Assembly (NCBI RefSeq): GCF_043557345.1
Contig: NZ_JBIFFV010000007.1
Span: 1-64,000 of the forward strand
Source: Sulfitobacter sp043557345
GTDB lineage: Bacteria; Pseudomonadota; Alphaproteobacteria; Rhodobacterales; Rhodobacteraceae
Direction: 5' to 3'
Length of the DNA stretch: 64,000 bases
Shown: positions 35,658 through 43,737 of the stretch, piece after piece
Position numbering within the stretch: the first letter of the stretch is position 1
Layout of the letters: every line of letters begins with the position of its first letter
The notes under the pieces: model-generated
Seen by the model: only the letters and a program-made list of their open reading frames with translations
Told to the model about the DNA's origin: nothing
The model's database searches: none
Program-made: the position numbers and the translations under genes

Positions 35658-36731
35658 ATGAAACTATCCACCCTTATGACCAGCGCGGCCCTTGCGCTCG
35701 GCCTTGCTTCGGGCGCTGTGGCCCAAGACAAGACCAAGGTCGGCTTTGTCTTTGTCGGCCCCGTGGGCGACGGCGGCTGGACCTATGAGCATAACGAAGG
35801 CCGTTTGGCCGTCGAAGAAGAGTTCGGTGACAAGGTCGAAACCGTCTTCGTCGAAAGCGTCGCCGAGGGCCCCGATTCCGAACGTGTGATGACGCAGATG
35901 GCGCTCGACGGTGCCGACCTGATCTTCACCACCTCCTTTGGCTACATGGACCCGACCATCAACGTCGCCAAGAAATTCCCCGATGTGAAATTTGAGCACG
36001 CTACCGGCTATAAACGCGCCGACAACGTCTCGACCTATTCCGCGCGTTTCTACGAAGGCCGCGCCATTCAGGGCCACATCGCGGGCTCCATGACCGAGAG
36101 CAACATCATCGGCTACATCGGCTCCTTCCCGATCCCGGAAGTGATCCGCGGCATCAACTCCGCCTATATCCACGCCAAAAAGGTAAACCCCGACGTTCAG
36201 TTCAAAATCGTCTGGGCCTACACCTGGTTTGACCCAGCCAAGGAAGCCGACGCCGCCAAGGTACTGATCGAACAGGGCGCCGACGTGGTGCTGCAACACA
36301 CCGATTCCACAGCCCCCCAAGCGGCTGCACAGGAAGCGGGCAACGTGATCACCTTTGGCCAGGCCTCCGACATGGCGCAATATGCGCCCAAGCCGCGCGT
36401 GTCCTCGATCATCGACAACTGGGCGCCCTATTACATCGACCGCGTCAAAGCTGTGATGGATGGCACATGGGAAAGCCAAGACACATGGGACGGCATCGGG
36501 CCGGGCATGGTCGGCATTGGTGAGATCTCCGACGCCGTGCCCGCGGAGGTGAAAGCCGAAGCGCTGGAACTGAAAGACAAGATCGCATCGGGCGAATACC
36601 ACCCCTTCACCGGTCCGATCAACAAACAGGACGGCTCCACATGGCTGGCCGAAGGCGAGACCGCAGATGACGGCACGCTTGCGGGCATGAACTTCTATGT
36701 CGAAGGCATCGAAGGCACCATTCCTGAGTAA
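35658..36731 (+). CDS. BMP-family purine/nucleoside ABC substrate-binding protein
   Basis: A 357-residue periplasmic protein of the BMP/PnrA family, with a Sec signal peptide (MKLSTLMTSAALALGLASG then AVAQ, cleavage near residue 23). The mature fold starts KVGFVFVGPVGDGGWTYEHNEG, the BMP signature in which aromatic and acidic residues hold the nucleoside ribose. TFSFGYMDP-like sequence (FTTSFGYMDPTINVAKKFPD in pieces) lies near 90-110. It is the last gene of the xdh/ABC unit and is followed by a terminator hairpin. The neighbours argue for a purine nucleoside or base ligand. Confidence 0.92.
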   Translation: MKLSTLMTSAALALGLASGAVAQDKTKVGFVFVGPVGDGGWTYEHNEGRLAVEEEFGDKVETVFVESVAEGPDSERVMTQMALDGADLIFTTSFGYMDPTINVAKKFPDVKFEHATGYKRADNVSTYSARFYEGRAIQGHIAGSMTESNIIGYIGSFPIPEVIRGINSAYIHAKKVNPDVQFKIVWAYTWFDPAKEADAAKVLIEQGADVVLQHTDSTAPQAAAQEAGNVITFGQASDMAQYAPKPRVSSIIDNWAPYYIDRVKAVMDGTWESQDTWDGIGPGMVGIGEISDAVPAEVKAEALELKDKIASGEYHPFTGPINKQDGSTWLAEGETADDGTLAGMNFYVEGIEGTIPE

Positions 36732-36754
36732 GCCACACCGGCTGACAGGCGACA

Positions 36755-36785
36755 GGGGCGCACGGGCAACCGCGCGCCCCTTTTT
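36755..36785 (+). terminator. Terminator of the purine operon
   Basis: Stem GGGGCGC (36755-36761) with GCGCCCC (36774-36780), followed by TTTTT (36781-36785), 23 bases after the stop of the BMP gene. A classic intrinsic terminator shape. Confidence 0.8.
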
Positions 36786-36890
36786 CGTCGCCGCCCCGAA
36801 CGGGGCTCATGCGCGCAGTCCCCGAGCGCCCCGCCGCCTGCCCCCCGCAAAGCCATTGCGCACGGGCAAAGGCCATGCCACCAATCTTGC

Positions 36891-37094
36891 ATGACCCAGA
36901 TGCTCACCAGCCGCGATAGCACCCCAGCCTGCCGCTGCGCCCTCGGCGTCACGCAGTTTGGCGGCCGCACGGCTGCGACAGCCTCTTGCGTGATGTTCGA
37001 CGCCCGTATCGAGGCCGAGATCGCTCATTTCAGCACGCCTGCTGTGGCTTGGGCGGCAGCACATGCCACCAACCGGCTGGAAGTGCAGGCATGA
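36891..37094 (+). CDS. Possible small protein of unknown function, 67 aa
   Basis: A 67-residue open frame whose TGA overlaps the ATG of the DUF938 gene by four bases, the same coupling seen between many neighbours here. Third codon positions are GC-rich like real genes. It contains three cysteines (ACRCALG, ASCVMF). There is no convincing ribosome site before the ATG and I recognise no family. It could be a leader gene coupled to the methyltransferase-like gene, or a chance frame in GC-rich DNA. Confidence 0.3.
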   Translation: MTQMLTSRDSTPACRCALGVTQFGGRTAATASCVMFDARIEAEIAHFSTPAVAWAAAHATNRLEVQA

Positions 37095-37744
37095 ACCGCC
37101 TGCCCCCCAATGCCAGCGTCGCCGAAGATGCAGGTGCCGACCGCCTCTTCGCCCCCGCAGCCGCACGCAATCTCGACGCGCTTTGCGACCTGCTCACCAC
37201 CCACGCCCCGCCCCGGGGCCGTGCGCTGGAAATCGCCAGCGGCACCGGTCAGCATGTCGTGGGCTTCGCCCAACGCCTGCCGGGCCTCAGATGGCAACCC
37301 AGCGACATCGACACCGCCCGCCGCGCCAGCATCAACGCCTATGCAGCCGAGGCTGCTTTGCCCAATATCGCGCCCGCCCTGCCGCTCGACGCGACCCAGC
37401 CCGGCTGGGCGGGCGAACACGGCCCCTTTGACCTGATCATGCTGGTCAATCTGCTGCATCTCATATCGCCCCCCGCCACCCGGTGTCTCATCGATGAGGC
37501 CGGCACGGCCCTCGCCCCCGGTGGCACGCTGATCCTCTACGGCCCGTTCAAACGCGGCGGCCAAACCACCTCCCCCGGCGATACCCGCTTTGACGCGCAA
37601 TTGCGCGCCGCCGACCCCGCGATCGGCTATAAGGACAATACCGAGATGGCCCGCTGGCTCAGCGATGCAGCCCTCAGCCCGATCGACGAAGTGGACATGC
37701 CCGCCAACAACCTCGCCTTCATCGCCAGAAAGCCCAGCCCATGA
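37091..37744 (+). CDS. DUF938 family, SAM-dependent methyltransferase-like protein
   Basis: A 217-residue DUF938 protein with a class I methyltransferase fold: the SAM-binding segment ALEIASGTGQHVVGFAQRLP (about residues 42-61), an acidic strand-end QPSDIDTARRASI, and the motif LIMLVNLLHLISPP (about 117). Members are common in proteobacteria, with no assigned substrate. ATG at 37091 begins the family sequence. The stop overlaps the start of the GH25 gene by four bases, so the two are co-translated. Confidence 0.85.
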   Translation: MNRLPPNASVAEDAGADRLFAPAAARNLDALCDLLTTHAPPRGRALEIASGTGQHVVGFAQRLPGLRWQPSDIDTARRASINAYAAEAALPNIAPALPLDATQPGWAGEHGPFDLIMLVNLLHLISPPATRCLIDEAGTALAPGGTLILYGPFKRGGQTTSPGDTRFDAQLRAADPAIGYKDNTEMARWLSDAALSPIDEVDMPANNLAFIARKPSP

Positions 37745-38529
37745 TCCTCCGCCGCGTCCTGATCCTGTCGCTCCTCGCCCTCGCCGCCTGCGGCAGCCCC
37801 GGCAGCCCGCCCCCGGCGGCCCCGGGCGTGCTCTTCCCCGCCGCCTTCGGCGACAGCGATCCGGTGAGTTTCAAAGGCCGCACCCCCGCCGCCTACCCCG
37901 TCCACGGCATCGACGTGGCCCGTTTCCAAAAGGATATCGATTGGAACACCGCCCGACGCGCGGGCGTGAACTTCGCCTTCATCAAAGCCACCGAAGGCGG
38001 CGACCTCAAAGACACCAACTTCGAAGGCCACTGGCAAGGCGCGGGCCAAGCCGCCGTGAAACGCGGCGCCTATCATTTCTACTACTTCTGCACCCCGCCC
38101 GAGGATCAGGCCCGCTGGTTCATCCGCAACGTACCCAAAACAAGCGGCATGCTGCCCCCGGTGCTCGACATGGAATGGAACCCCTTCTCCCCCACCTGCG
38201 CCCATGTCCGCCCGCCCGCTGCCGACGTCCGCGATCAAATGCGCCGCTGGCTGGGCGTGGTGGAAGCGCATTACGGCCAACGCCCCATCATCTATACCAC
38301 ACCTAAATTCTACCGTGAAAACGACCTCGGTAACTTCCGTGGATACGACTTCTGGCTGCGCACCACCGCCAAAACCCCAGCCGAAGCCTACCCCGGCCAA
38401 ACATGGCGCTTCTGGCAATATAGCGCCACGGGGATCGTCCCCGGCATCGGCGGCGACGTGGACCTCAACGCCTTCTCCGGCAGCCGCGCAGACTGGCAAA
38501 ACTGGGTCGCCACCCGCGCCCTGCGCTAA
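37741..38529 (+). CDS. Glycoside hydrolase family 25 lipoprotein (lysozyme-like)
   Basis: A 262-residue predicted lipoprotein: hydrophobic leader ending in the lipobox LAAC (Cys17), a Pro/Gly-rich linker, then a GH25 domain from about residue 54. Conserved GH25 blocks are HGIDVARFQKDIDW (Asp in the first acidic motif), FAFIKATEGGDLKD, GAYHFYYFC, PPVLDMEWN (acidic catalytic pair DxE) and FWQYSATG near the end. Such enzymes cleave peptidoglycan. A lipid anchor suggests a role at the inner face of the outer membrane. It is coupled to DUF938 by a four-base overlap and is followed by two copies of a short dispersed repeat. Confidence 0.9.
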   Translation: MILRRVLILSLLALAACGSPGSPPPAAPGVLFPAAFGDSDPVSFKGRTPAAYPVHGIDVARFQKDIDWNTARRAGVNFAFIKATEGGDLKDTNFEGHWQGAGQAAVKRGAYHFYYFCTPPEDQARWFIRNVPKTSGMLPPVLDMEWNPFSPTCAHVRPPAADVRDQMRRWLGVVEAHYGQRPIIYTTPKFYRENDLGNFRGYDFWLRTTAKTPAEAYPGQTWRFWQYSATGIVPGIGGDVDLNAFSGSRADWQNWVATRALR

Positions 38530-38557
38530 AACCAACGGGGGAGCGCCCCTCCCCCTC

Positions 38558-38685
38558 CTTCATCCTTTTTCAAATACCTCTGCGCCACCCCGCCGCAAAG
38601 GCGACACTGTCGGTTACCCCCAAACCAACCACCTCCAACAGAAGCGACATCCCGCCCTCTTCATCCTTTCCCAAATACCTCTGCG
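38558..38685. repeat. Two copies of a dispersed 27-base intergenic repeat
   Basis: The motif CTTCATCCTTTTTCAAATAC at 38558-38577 recurs with two base changes at 38659-38678, and both continue CTCTGCG. Two further copies lie at 42.1 kb. All four are in non-coding DNA; these two sit between convergent genes. Read on the minus strand the unit contains a GGATGAAG tail. It looks like a roseobacter intergenic repeat of unknown role. Confidence 0.65.
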
Positions 38686-38715
38686 CAACGCCTGCCCCAG
38701 ACGTCAGGCCAACCT

Positions 38716-39462
38716 TCACCCCCGCGCATAATACCGCGCCACAACGAACAGCCCGCCCACCAGCAAAAGCGGCAACAAGAATATCCGAAACACATGCACC
38801 CCCAGCACCGCCAACAGCGCGCCAATCAACTCATCCGCGCGGCTCCAAAGGTTGCTGGCAAGCTGCCGATACTCCGTCAAACCCGGTTCTTCCTCACCCA
38901 AAGCCTCGCTGCCACCCACATGCGCGGTGATCTCCTCGATCACCTCCATATTTCGCACATAGACCCCTTCGGTGAGCTGCCCCGCCAGCGGCTCAGACAC
39001 AACCAAGGCAAGCGGAAGCGCGAGCCCCAGAAACCCGCCATACCACGCCAGCCGCCGGGGCAGCCCGGCATGGCCGCGCTTGCTGAGCGCCCAAACCGCC
39101 AGCGCCAGGGACAAGAGCCCCAACCCGATCGCACTCACCGGACCAAGCGCCACGGCGATCACCCCCGTCGCCACCATGACACCGAAAACCAGCCCCGCGA
39201 TCCGCTCGACCGTGTCGTCAATCGGCTCCAACACCTTCAGAGGCCGCGCCGAGCCCGAGGCGATGAAGGACAGCCCCACCTCGATTTCCTGCGCGGTCGA
39301 AAGAAAAGCATTCAACGTGCGCAACGTGACATAGGAGGCCGCCGCCGTGGTCGCCACATCCGCGGCATAGCCCTGCGCCGCGCCGACCACGGGATTGTCC
39401 CGCAACAGCGCCGCCGTCAGCGCCAGCACGCAGGAAAGCGCAAGCAGCCCCCGGCGGATCAA
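38716..39462 (-). CDS. Integral membrane protein of unknown function
   Basis: A 248-residue protein with about five hydrophobic segments (residues 5-20, 92-112, 113-128, 142-160 and 222-243). Between them are a periplasmic-looking N-terminal domain (about 25-85) and an acidic soluble stretch (about 165-210, with HVGGSEALGEEEPG). I do not recognise the family. Its start overlaps the stop of the GcvT-fused oxidoreductase gene by four bases, so the two are co-translated, yet nothing in the sequence explains the link. Confidence 0.75.
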   Translation of the reverse strand: MIRRGLLALSCVLALTAALLRDNPVVGAAQGYAADVATTAAASYVTLRTLNAFLSTAQEIEVGLSFIASGSARPLKVLEPIDDTVERIAGLVFGVMVATGVIAVALGPVSAIGLGLLSLALAVWALSKRGHAGLPRRLAWYGGFLGLALPLALVVSEPLAGQLTEGVYVRNMEVIEEITAHVGGSEALGEEEPGLTEYRQLASNLWSRADELIGALLAVLGVHVFRIFLLPLLLVGGLFVVARYYARG

Positions 39463-41951
39463 CCGTCCGCCCGGATGCGCTGGTTCTTTGGATCATAGGG
39501 GCTGTCTTCGACCACCTCGGCCTCCCACAGTTGATCAAGCATCTTTACCTTCAGCTTCGTGCCTACCACCGCATCCTCGGGTTTGACATAGCCCATACCG
39601 ATGCTCTTGCCGAAAGCCACGGAATAGCCCCCCGAGGTCAGCCGCCCGGTCCGGGTCTCGCCATTGTAAAGCACCTCGCGACCCCAAGGGTCGGCATCCT
39701 CCGGCCCGTCGATCAGCACGGTCACGCATTTCGCGCGGATGCCGTGCTCGAGCATCGCTTGCTTCCCGTGAAACTCCTTGTTCAGGTCCACGAAGCGCGG
39801 CAAATCCGCCTCCAGGGGCGTCGCATCCCGGCCCAGCTCATGGCCAAAGGCGCGGTAGCTCTTCTCTTGCCTCAGCCAGTTCTGCGCCCGGGCGCCGACC
39901 AGCTTCATCCCATGCGGCGCGCCTGCTTTCTCCAACTGATCGAACAGATGGTTCTGCATTTCGATCGGGTGATGCAACTCCCAGCCGAGCTCCCCGGTAT
40001 AGGCCACCCGGATTGCGCGCACCGGCACCATGCCCAACTCGATGTCGCGCATGGTGAGCCACGGGAACCGCTTGTTGCCCAACACCGTCTCCGGCGCCGC
40101 ATCCCGCACCAAAGCGCCCAAAACCTCCCGCGACTTCGGCCCGGCAATCGCGAAGACACCCCACTGCGTGGTCACGTCATGGCACTCGATATACCCCAGC
40201 TCAGGCATCTTATCGGCAATCGCCTTGCGCAGATAATCGCTGTCATAGGCCGTCCATGCCCCCGCCGAAACAAGGTAATATTCGTCCTGCGCCAAACGCA
40301 CGATGGTATATTCCGTCCGCGTCGTCCCCACCCCGGTCAAGGCATAGGTCAGGTTGATCCGCCCCACCGAAGGCAGCTTGTTGCAGGTAAACCAGTCCAG
40401 AAACGCCGTCGCCCCCGGGCCACGAACCAAATGTTTGGTAAAGGCTGTGGCATCGATCAACCCCACACCCTCGCGGATTGCCCGCGCTTCCTCTACCGCA
40501 TATTGCCACCAGCCCCCGCGCCGGAACGCGCGGCTGTCATGATCGCTAAACCCCTCGGGCGCGAAATAATTCGGGCGCTCCCAGCCATTCACCTGCCCGA
40601 ATTGCGCCCCCCGCGCCGCCTGCCGGTCATAGGCCGGAGAGGTGCGCAGAGGGCGACAGGCCGGACGCTCCTCATCAGGATGGTGCAGGATATAAACGTG
40701 GTCGTAGGCTTCCTCGTTCTTGCGCGCGGCATATTCCGTGGTCATCCAATCGCCGTAGCGTTTGGGATCGAGGCTCGCCATATCGATCTCGGCCTCGCCC
40801 TCCACCATCATCTGCGCCAGATAATAGCCGGTGCCGCCCGCCGCCGTGATCCCAAAGGAAAACCCTTCCGCCAACCACATATTCCGCAGCCCCGGCGCTG
40901 GTCCCACCAAGGGATTGCCATCGGGCGTATAGCAAATCGGCCCGTTGAAATCGTCCTTCAACCCACACTCCTCCGCAGAGGGGATGCGGTGGTTCATCGC
41001 CATATATTGCTCTTCGATCCGGTCAAGATCGAGCTGAAACAGATCGGCCCGGAAACTGTCCGGCACCCCATACTCAAACCGCGCCGGCGCGCCCTTCTCA
41101 TAGACCCCAAGGATCCAGCCGCCGCGCTCTTCGCGCACATAACTTTGGGCATCGGCGTCGCGGATCACCGGATGCTCCCCATGCCCCGCCGCCCGATAGT
41201 CGACCAAGGCCGGATCGCGGTCCATGACGATGAACTGATGCTCCACGGGAATCGCTGGCATCTTGATGCCCAGCATCCGCGCCGTGCGCTGCGCATGGTT
41301 GCCGCTCGCGGTCACCACATGGTCCGCCGTGATGACGATCTGCTCGTCCGACGGCACAAGGTTGCCGCCCTTCTCGACCATCTTGGTGCAGGTCACTTCC
41401 CAGTGACTGCCGTTCCACGCAAAGGCATCCGCCTGCCACTTGCGCGCGATCGCCACACCCCGCTGCCGCGCGCCCTTGGCCATCGCCATGGTCACATCGG
41501 CGGGGTTAATATAGCCGTCGGTCTGATGATAAAGCGCCCCCTTCAAATCCGATGTCTCGATCAAAGGCCACTTCGCCTTGATCTCATCGGGGGTTAGCCA
41601 TTGATAAGGCACGCCACAGGTCTCGGCGGTAGAGGCATAGAGCATATACTCATCCATCCGGGCGTCGGTCTGGGCCATGCGCAGATTGCCCACCACGGCA
41701 AAGCCCGCGTTCAACCCCGTCTCCGCCTCCAGCGTCTTATAAAACTCGACCGAATACTGATGAATATGGGTGGTCGCGTAAGACATGTTGAACAAGGGCA
41801 AAAGCCCCGCCGCATGCCAAGTCGAGCCAGAGGTCAACTCGTCCCGCTCCAAGAGCATCACATCGTCCCAACCGGCCTTCGCCAGATGATAGGCGATCGA
41901 CGTGCCAACCGCGCCGCCCCCGACAACCAATGCTTTGACTTGCGTTTTCAT
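39459..41951 (-). CDS. FAD-dependent oxidoreductase with C-terminal GcvT domain (dimethylglycine/sarcosine dehydrogenase family)
   Basis: An 830-residue two-part enzyme. The N-terminal half is a DAO-type flavoprotein with the dinucleotide motif VVGGGAVGTSIAYHLAKAGW (residues 8-27), a possible covalent-FAD region GSTWHAAGL near 42, and a substrate-side motif GLRNMWLAEGFSFGITAAGG in pieces near 355. The C-terminal half from about 430 is an aminomethyltransferase (GcvT) fold that binds tetrahydrofolate, ending in GGYSVAFGKSIGMGYVKPE-like sequence. Such enzymes demethylate dimethylglycine, sarcosine or related methylamines and pass the one-carbon unit to folate. ATG at 41951 has AGAGGG upstream. 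The exact methylated substrate is unknown. Confidence 0.88.
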   Translation of the reverse strand: MKTQVKALVVGGGAVGTSIAYHLAKAGWDDVMLLERDELTSGSTWHAAGLLPLFNMSYATTHIHQYSVEFYKTLEAETGLNAGFAVVGNLRMAQTDARMDEYMLYASTAETCGVPYQWLTPDEIKAKWPLIETSDLKGALYHQTDGYINPADVTMAMAKGARQRGVAIARKWQADAFAWNGSHWEVTCTKMVEKGGNLVPSDEQIVITADHVVTASGNHAQRTARMLGIKMPAIPVEHQFIVMDRDPALVDYRAAGHGEHPVIRDADAQSYVREERGGWILGVYEKGAPARFEYGVPDSFRADLFQLDLDRIEEQYMAMNHRIPSAEECGLKDDFNGPICYTPDGNPLVGPAPGLRNMWLAEGFSFGITAAGGTGYYLAQMMVEGEAEIDMASLDPKRYGDWMTTEYAARKNEEAYDHVYILHHPDEERPACRPLRTSPAYDRQAARGAQFGQVNGWERPNYFAPEGFSDHDSRAFRRGGWWQYAVEEARAIREGVGLIDATAFTKHLVRGPGATAFLDWFTCNKLPSVGRINLTYALTGVGTTRTEYTIVRLAQDEYYLVSAGAWTAYDSDYLRKAIADKMPELGYIECHDVTTQWGVFAIAGPKSREVLGALVRDAAPETVLGNKRFPWLTMRDIELGMVPVRAIRVAYTGELGWELHHPIEMQNHLFDQLEKAGAPHGMKLVGARAQNWLRQEKSYRAFGHELGRDATPLEADLPRFVDLNKEFHGKQAMLEHGIRAKCVTVLIDGPEDADPWGREVLYNGETRTGRLTSGGYSVAFGKSIGMGYVKPEDAVVGTKLKVKMLDQLWEAEVVEDSPYDPKNQRIRADG

Positions 41952-42090
41952 CTGCCAATCCCTCTGCGCTAGGCCCACTCCCGTTGTACGCAGCAGCACC
42001 ACGCCCCGCAGGCAGCAGCCGACCCAACATCGCCAAAAACCGACCTTACCCGCTCCCCCAAAGCGCCACCTCAGCCCAAACGCGCGCGCC

Positions 42091-42232
42091 CACCTTCATC
42101 CTTTCTCAAATACCCTGCACCACCTCTCCCGCCGCACAACATCAAGGCAGACCACACCGCCCCACCTTCATCCTTTCCCAAATACCCTGCACGCGCCCTC
42201 CCGCCGCACAAGATCAGGGCGAAACACCCCAT
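42091..42232. repeat. 72-base tandem repeat containing the dispersed intergenic motif
   Basis: Two head-to-tail units begin at 42091 and 42163. Each starts CACCTTCATCCTTT, continues CAAATACCCTGCAC and shares a CCCGCCGCACAA segment further on. The motif is the same as at 38.6 kb. The unit lies in the spacer between the GlcD-like gene and the GcvT-fused gene on the minus strand. Confidence 0.7.
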
Positions 42233-42233
42233 C

Positions 42234-43637
42234 TCACCCCGGCAAAATCTTCCCCGGGTTCAAAATATTCTGCGGATCCAGCGCCGCCTTCACGGTCGCC
42301 ATCACATCTATCGCAGCCCCCAATTCCTTGCGCAGATAGGGCCGCTTGCCCTGCCCGATCCCATGTTCGCCGGTGCAGGTCCCCTCCATCGAAATCGCCA
42401 GTTCCGCCAACCAACTGACGAATGCCTCGCCGCGCGCGACTTCCTCGGGGTCGTCCATGTCGATCAACAAAGATGCGTGGAAATTCCCGTCGCCCGCATG
42501 GCCCACGATGGGGGCGATCAACTGCAACTCTTCCGCCCGCGCTTGGGCCGCCACCACGGCATCGGCGAGGCGCGAGATCGGCACGCAGACATCCGTGGCC
42601 ACCGCCTTGCAGCCCGGTCGCAGCGCCAGCACCGCCCAATAGCCGTCATGGCGGGCCTGCCACAGCTTGCTGCGCTCTTCGGGGGTCGTCGTTGCGGCAT
42701 AGCCGCTGCCGCCGAACTCTTCTGAAAGCATGCCAAAGGTCTCGGCCTGTTCCACCACCCCGGCTTCGGAGCCGTGGAATTCCAGCAGCAAAAGCGGCGT
42801 TTCGGGCAGGGTCAGCTTGGAATAGGCGTTCACGGCTCTCACCACATCGGCATCCAAAAGCTCGATCCGCGCCACCGGCAGGCCGTATTGGATGACCGCC
42901 ATCACGGTCTCGCAGGCGGCCTGCACCGTTGGGAAAGAACAGCGGGCCGAGGACATCGCCTCGGGGATGCCTTGCAGGCGCAGGGTGATCTCGGTGATGA
43001 TTCCAAGCGTCCCTTCCGAACCGACGAAAAGCCGCGTCAGATCATAGCCCGCCGAAGATTTCCGCGCCCGCCCGCCGGTGCGGATCACCCGGCCATCGGC
43101 CAGAACCACCTCAAGGCTCAGGACGTTGTCCTTCATCGTGCCATAGCGCACCGCATTGGTGCCGCTGGCCCGCGTCGCGGTCATCCCCCCGAGCGACGCA
43201 TTGGCCCCGGGGTCGATCGGGAAGAACAGCCCCTGATCGCGCAGATGGGTATTGAGCGCCTCGCGGGTCACGCCGGGCTGCACCCGGCAATCCAGATCGC
43301 CTGCATTGACCTCGAGCACGCGGTCCATCTGCATGACATCTATGCAAATCCCGCCCGCCGGAGCGTTCACATGGCCCTCAAGCGAGGTGCCGGTGCCGAA
43401 GGGGATCACCGGCACACGATGGGCGGCGCAGATCCGCACCGTCTGCGCCACCTCGTCGGTCGAGCGCGCCATGACCACCGCGTCGGGCGCCTGCGTGTCG
43501 ATCCATGTGGTGGTGTGGCCGTGCTGTTCGCGAATGGCTCGGCCGGTCAGCAGATTGTCCCCGAAAGCTTGTTGCAACTCATCCAGCGCGGCGGCGATCC
43601 CCGCCTCATTTCGCGGCAAATCTGCGATTTTGGTCAC
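42234..43637 (-). CDS. FAD-binding oxidoreductase, GlcD/D-lactate dehydrogenase family
   Basis: A 467-residue flavoprotein of the VAO/PCMH fold that oxidises a D-2-hydroxyacid such as D-lactate, glycolate or D-2-hydroxyglutarate. The FAD-binding blocks are VPVIPFGTGTSLEGHV (about 75), GANASLGGMTATRASGTNAVRYG in pieces (about 143-166) and GSEGTLGIITEITLRL (about 212). The C-terminal cap ends with GEHGIGQGK, including the conserved histidine (about 423). It has no iron-sulfur subunit beside it, so electrons probably go to quinone or a cytochrome. It follows a D-2-hydroxyacid dehydrogenase gene after 100 bases, suggesting linked hydroxyacid metabolism. Confidence 0.88.
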   Translation of the reverse strand: MTKIADLPRNEAGIAAALDELQQAFGDNLLTGRAIREQHGHTTTWIDTQAPDAVVMARSTDEVAQTVRICAAHRVPVIPFGTGTSLEGHVNAPAGGICIDVMQMDRVLEVNAGDLDCRVQPGVTREALNTHLRDQGLFFPIDPGANASLGGMTATRASGTNAVRYGTMKDNVLSLEVVLADGRVIRTGGRARKSSAGYDLTRLFVGSEGTLGIITEITLRLQGIPEAMSSARCSFPTVQAACETVMAVIQYGLPVARIELLDADVVRAVNAYSKLTLPETPLLLLEFHGSEAGVVEQAETFGMLSEEFGGSGYAATTTPEERSKLWQARHDGYWAVLALRPGCKAVATDVCVPISRLADAVVAAQARAEELQLIAPIVGHAGDGNFHASLLIDMDDPEEVARGEAFVSWLAELAISMEGTCTGEHGIGQGKRPYLRKELGAAIDVMATVKAALDPQNILNPGKILPG

Positions 43638-43662
43638 GTCTTATCTCCCAATAGCATCCTTA

Positions 43663-43682
43663 CGCCGCAAAATCCTGCGGCG
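43663..43682 (-). other. Hairpin between the hydroxyacid dehydrogenase and GlcD-like genes
   Basis: A perfect 7-bp stem, CGCCGCA (43663-43669) and TGCGGCG (43676-43682), lies 26 bases before the GlcD-like start on the minus strand. With no U run it is more likely an mRNA stem-loop than a terminator; its role is not evident. Confidence 0.35.
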
Positions 43683-43737
43683 GCATCGTTGTAAATAAAT
43701 CACCCGGAAGGCCCGCGTTGCCGCCGCCGTCCGTGGG

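Noticed and set aside
38558..42232. CRISPR array
   Set aside because: The repeats number only four, are spaced 72-101 bases locally and 3.4 kb apart between pairs, and the spacers are themselves similar. No cas genes are near.
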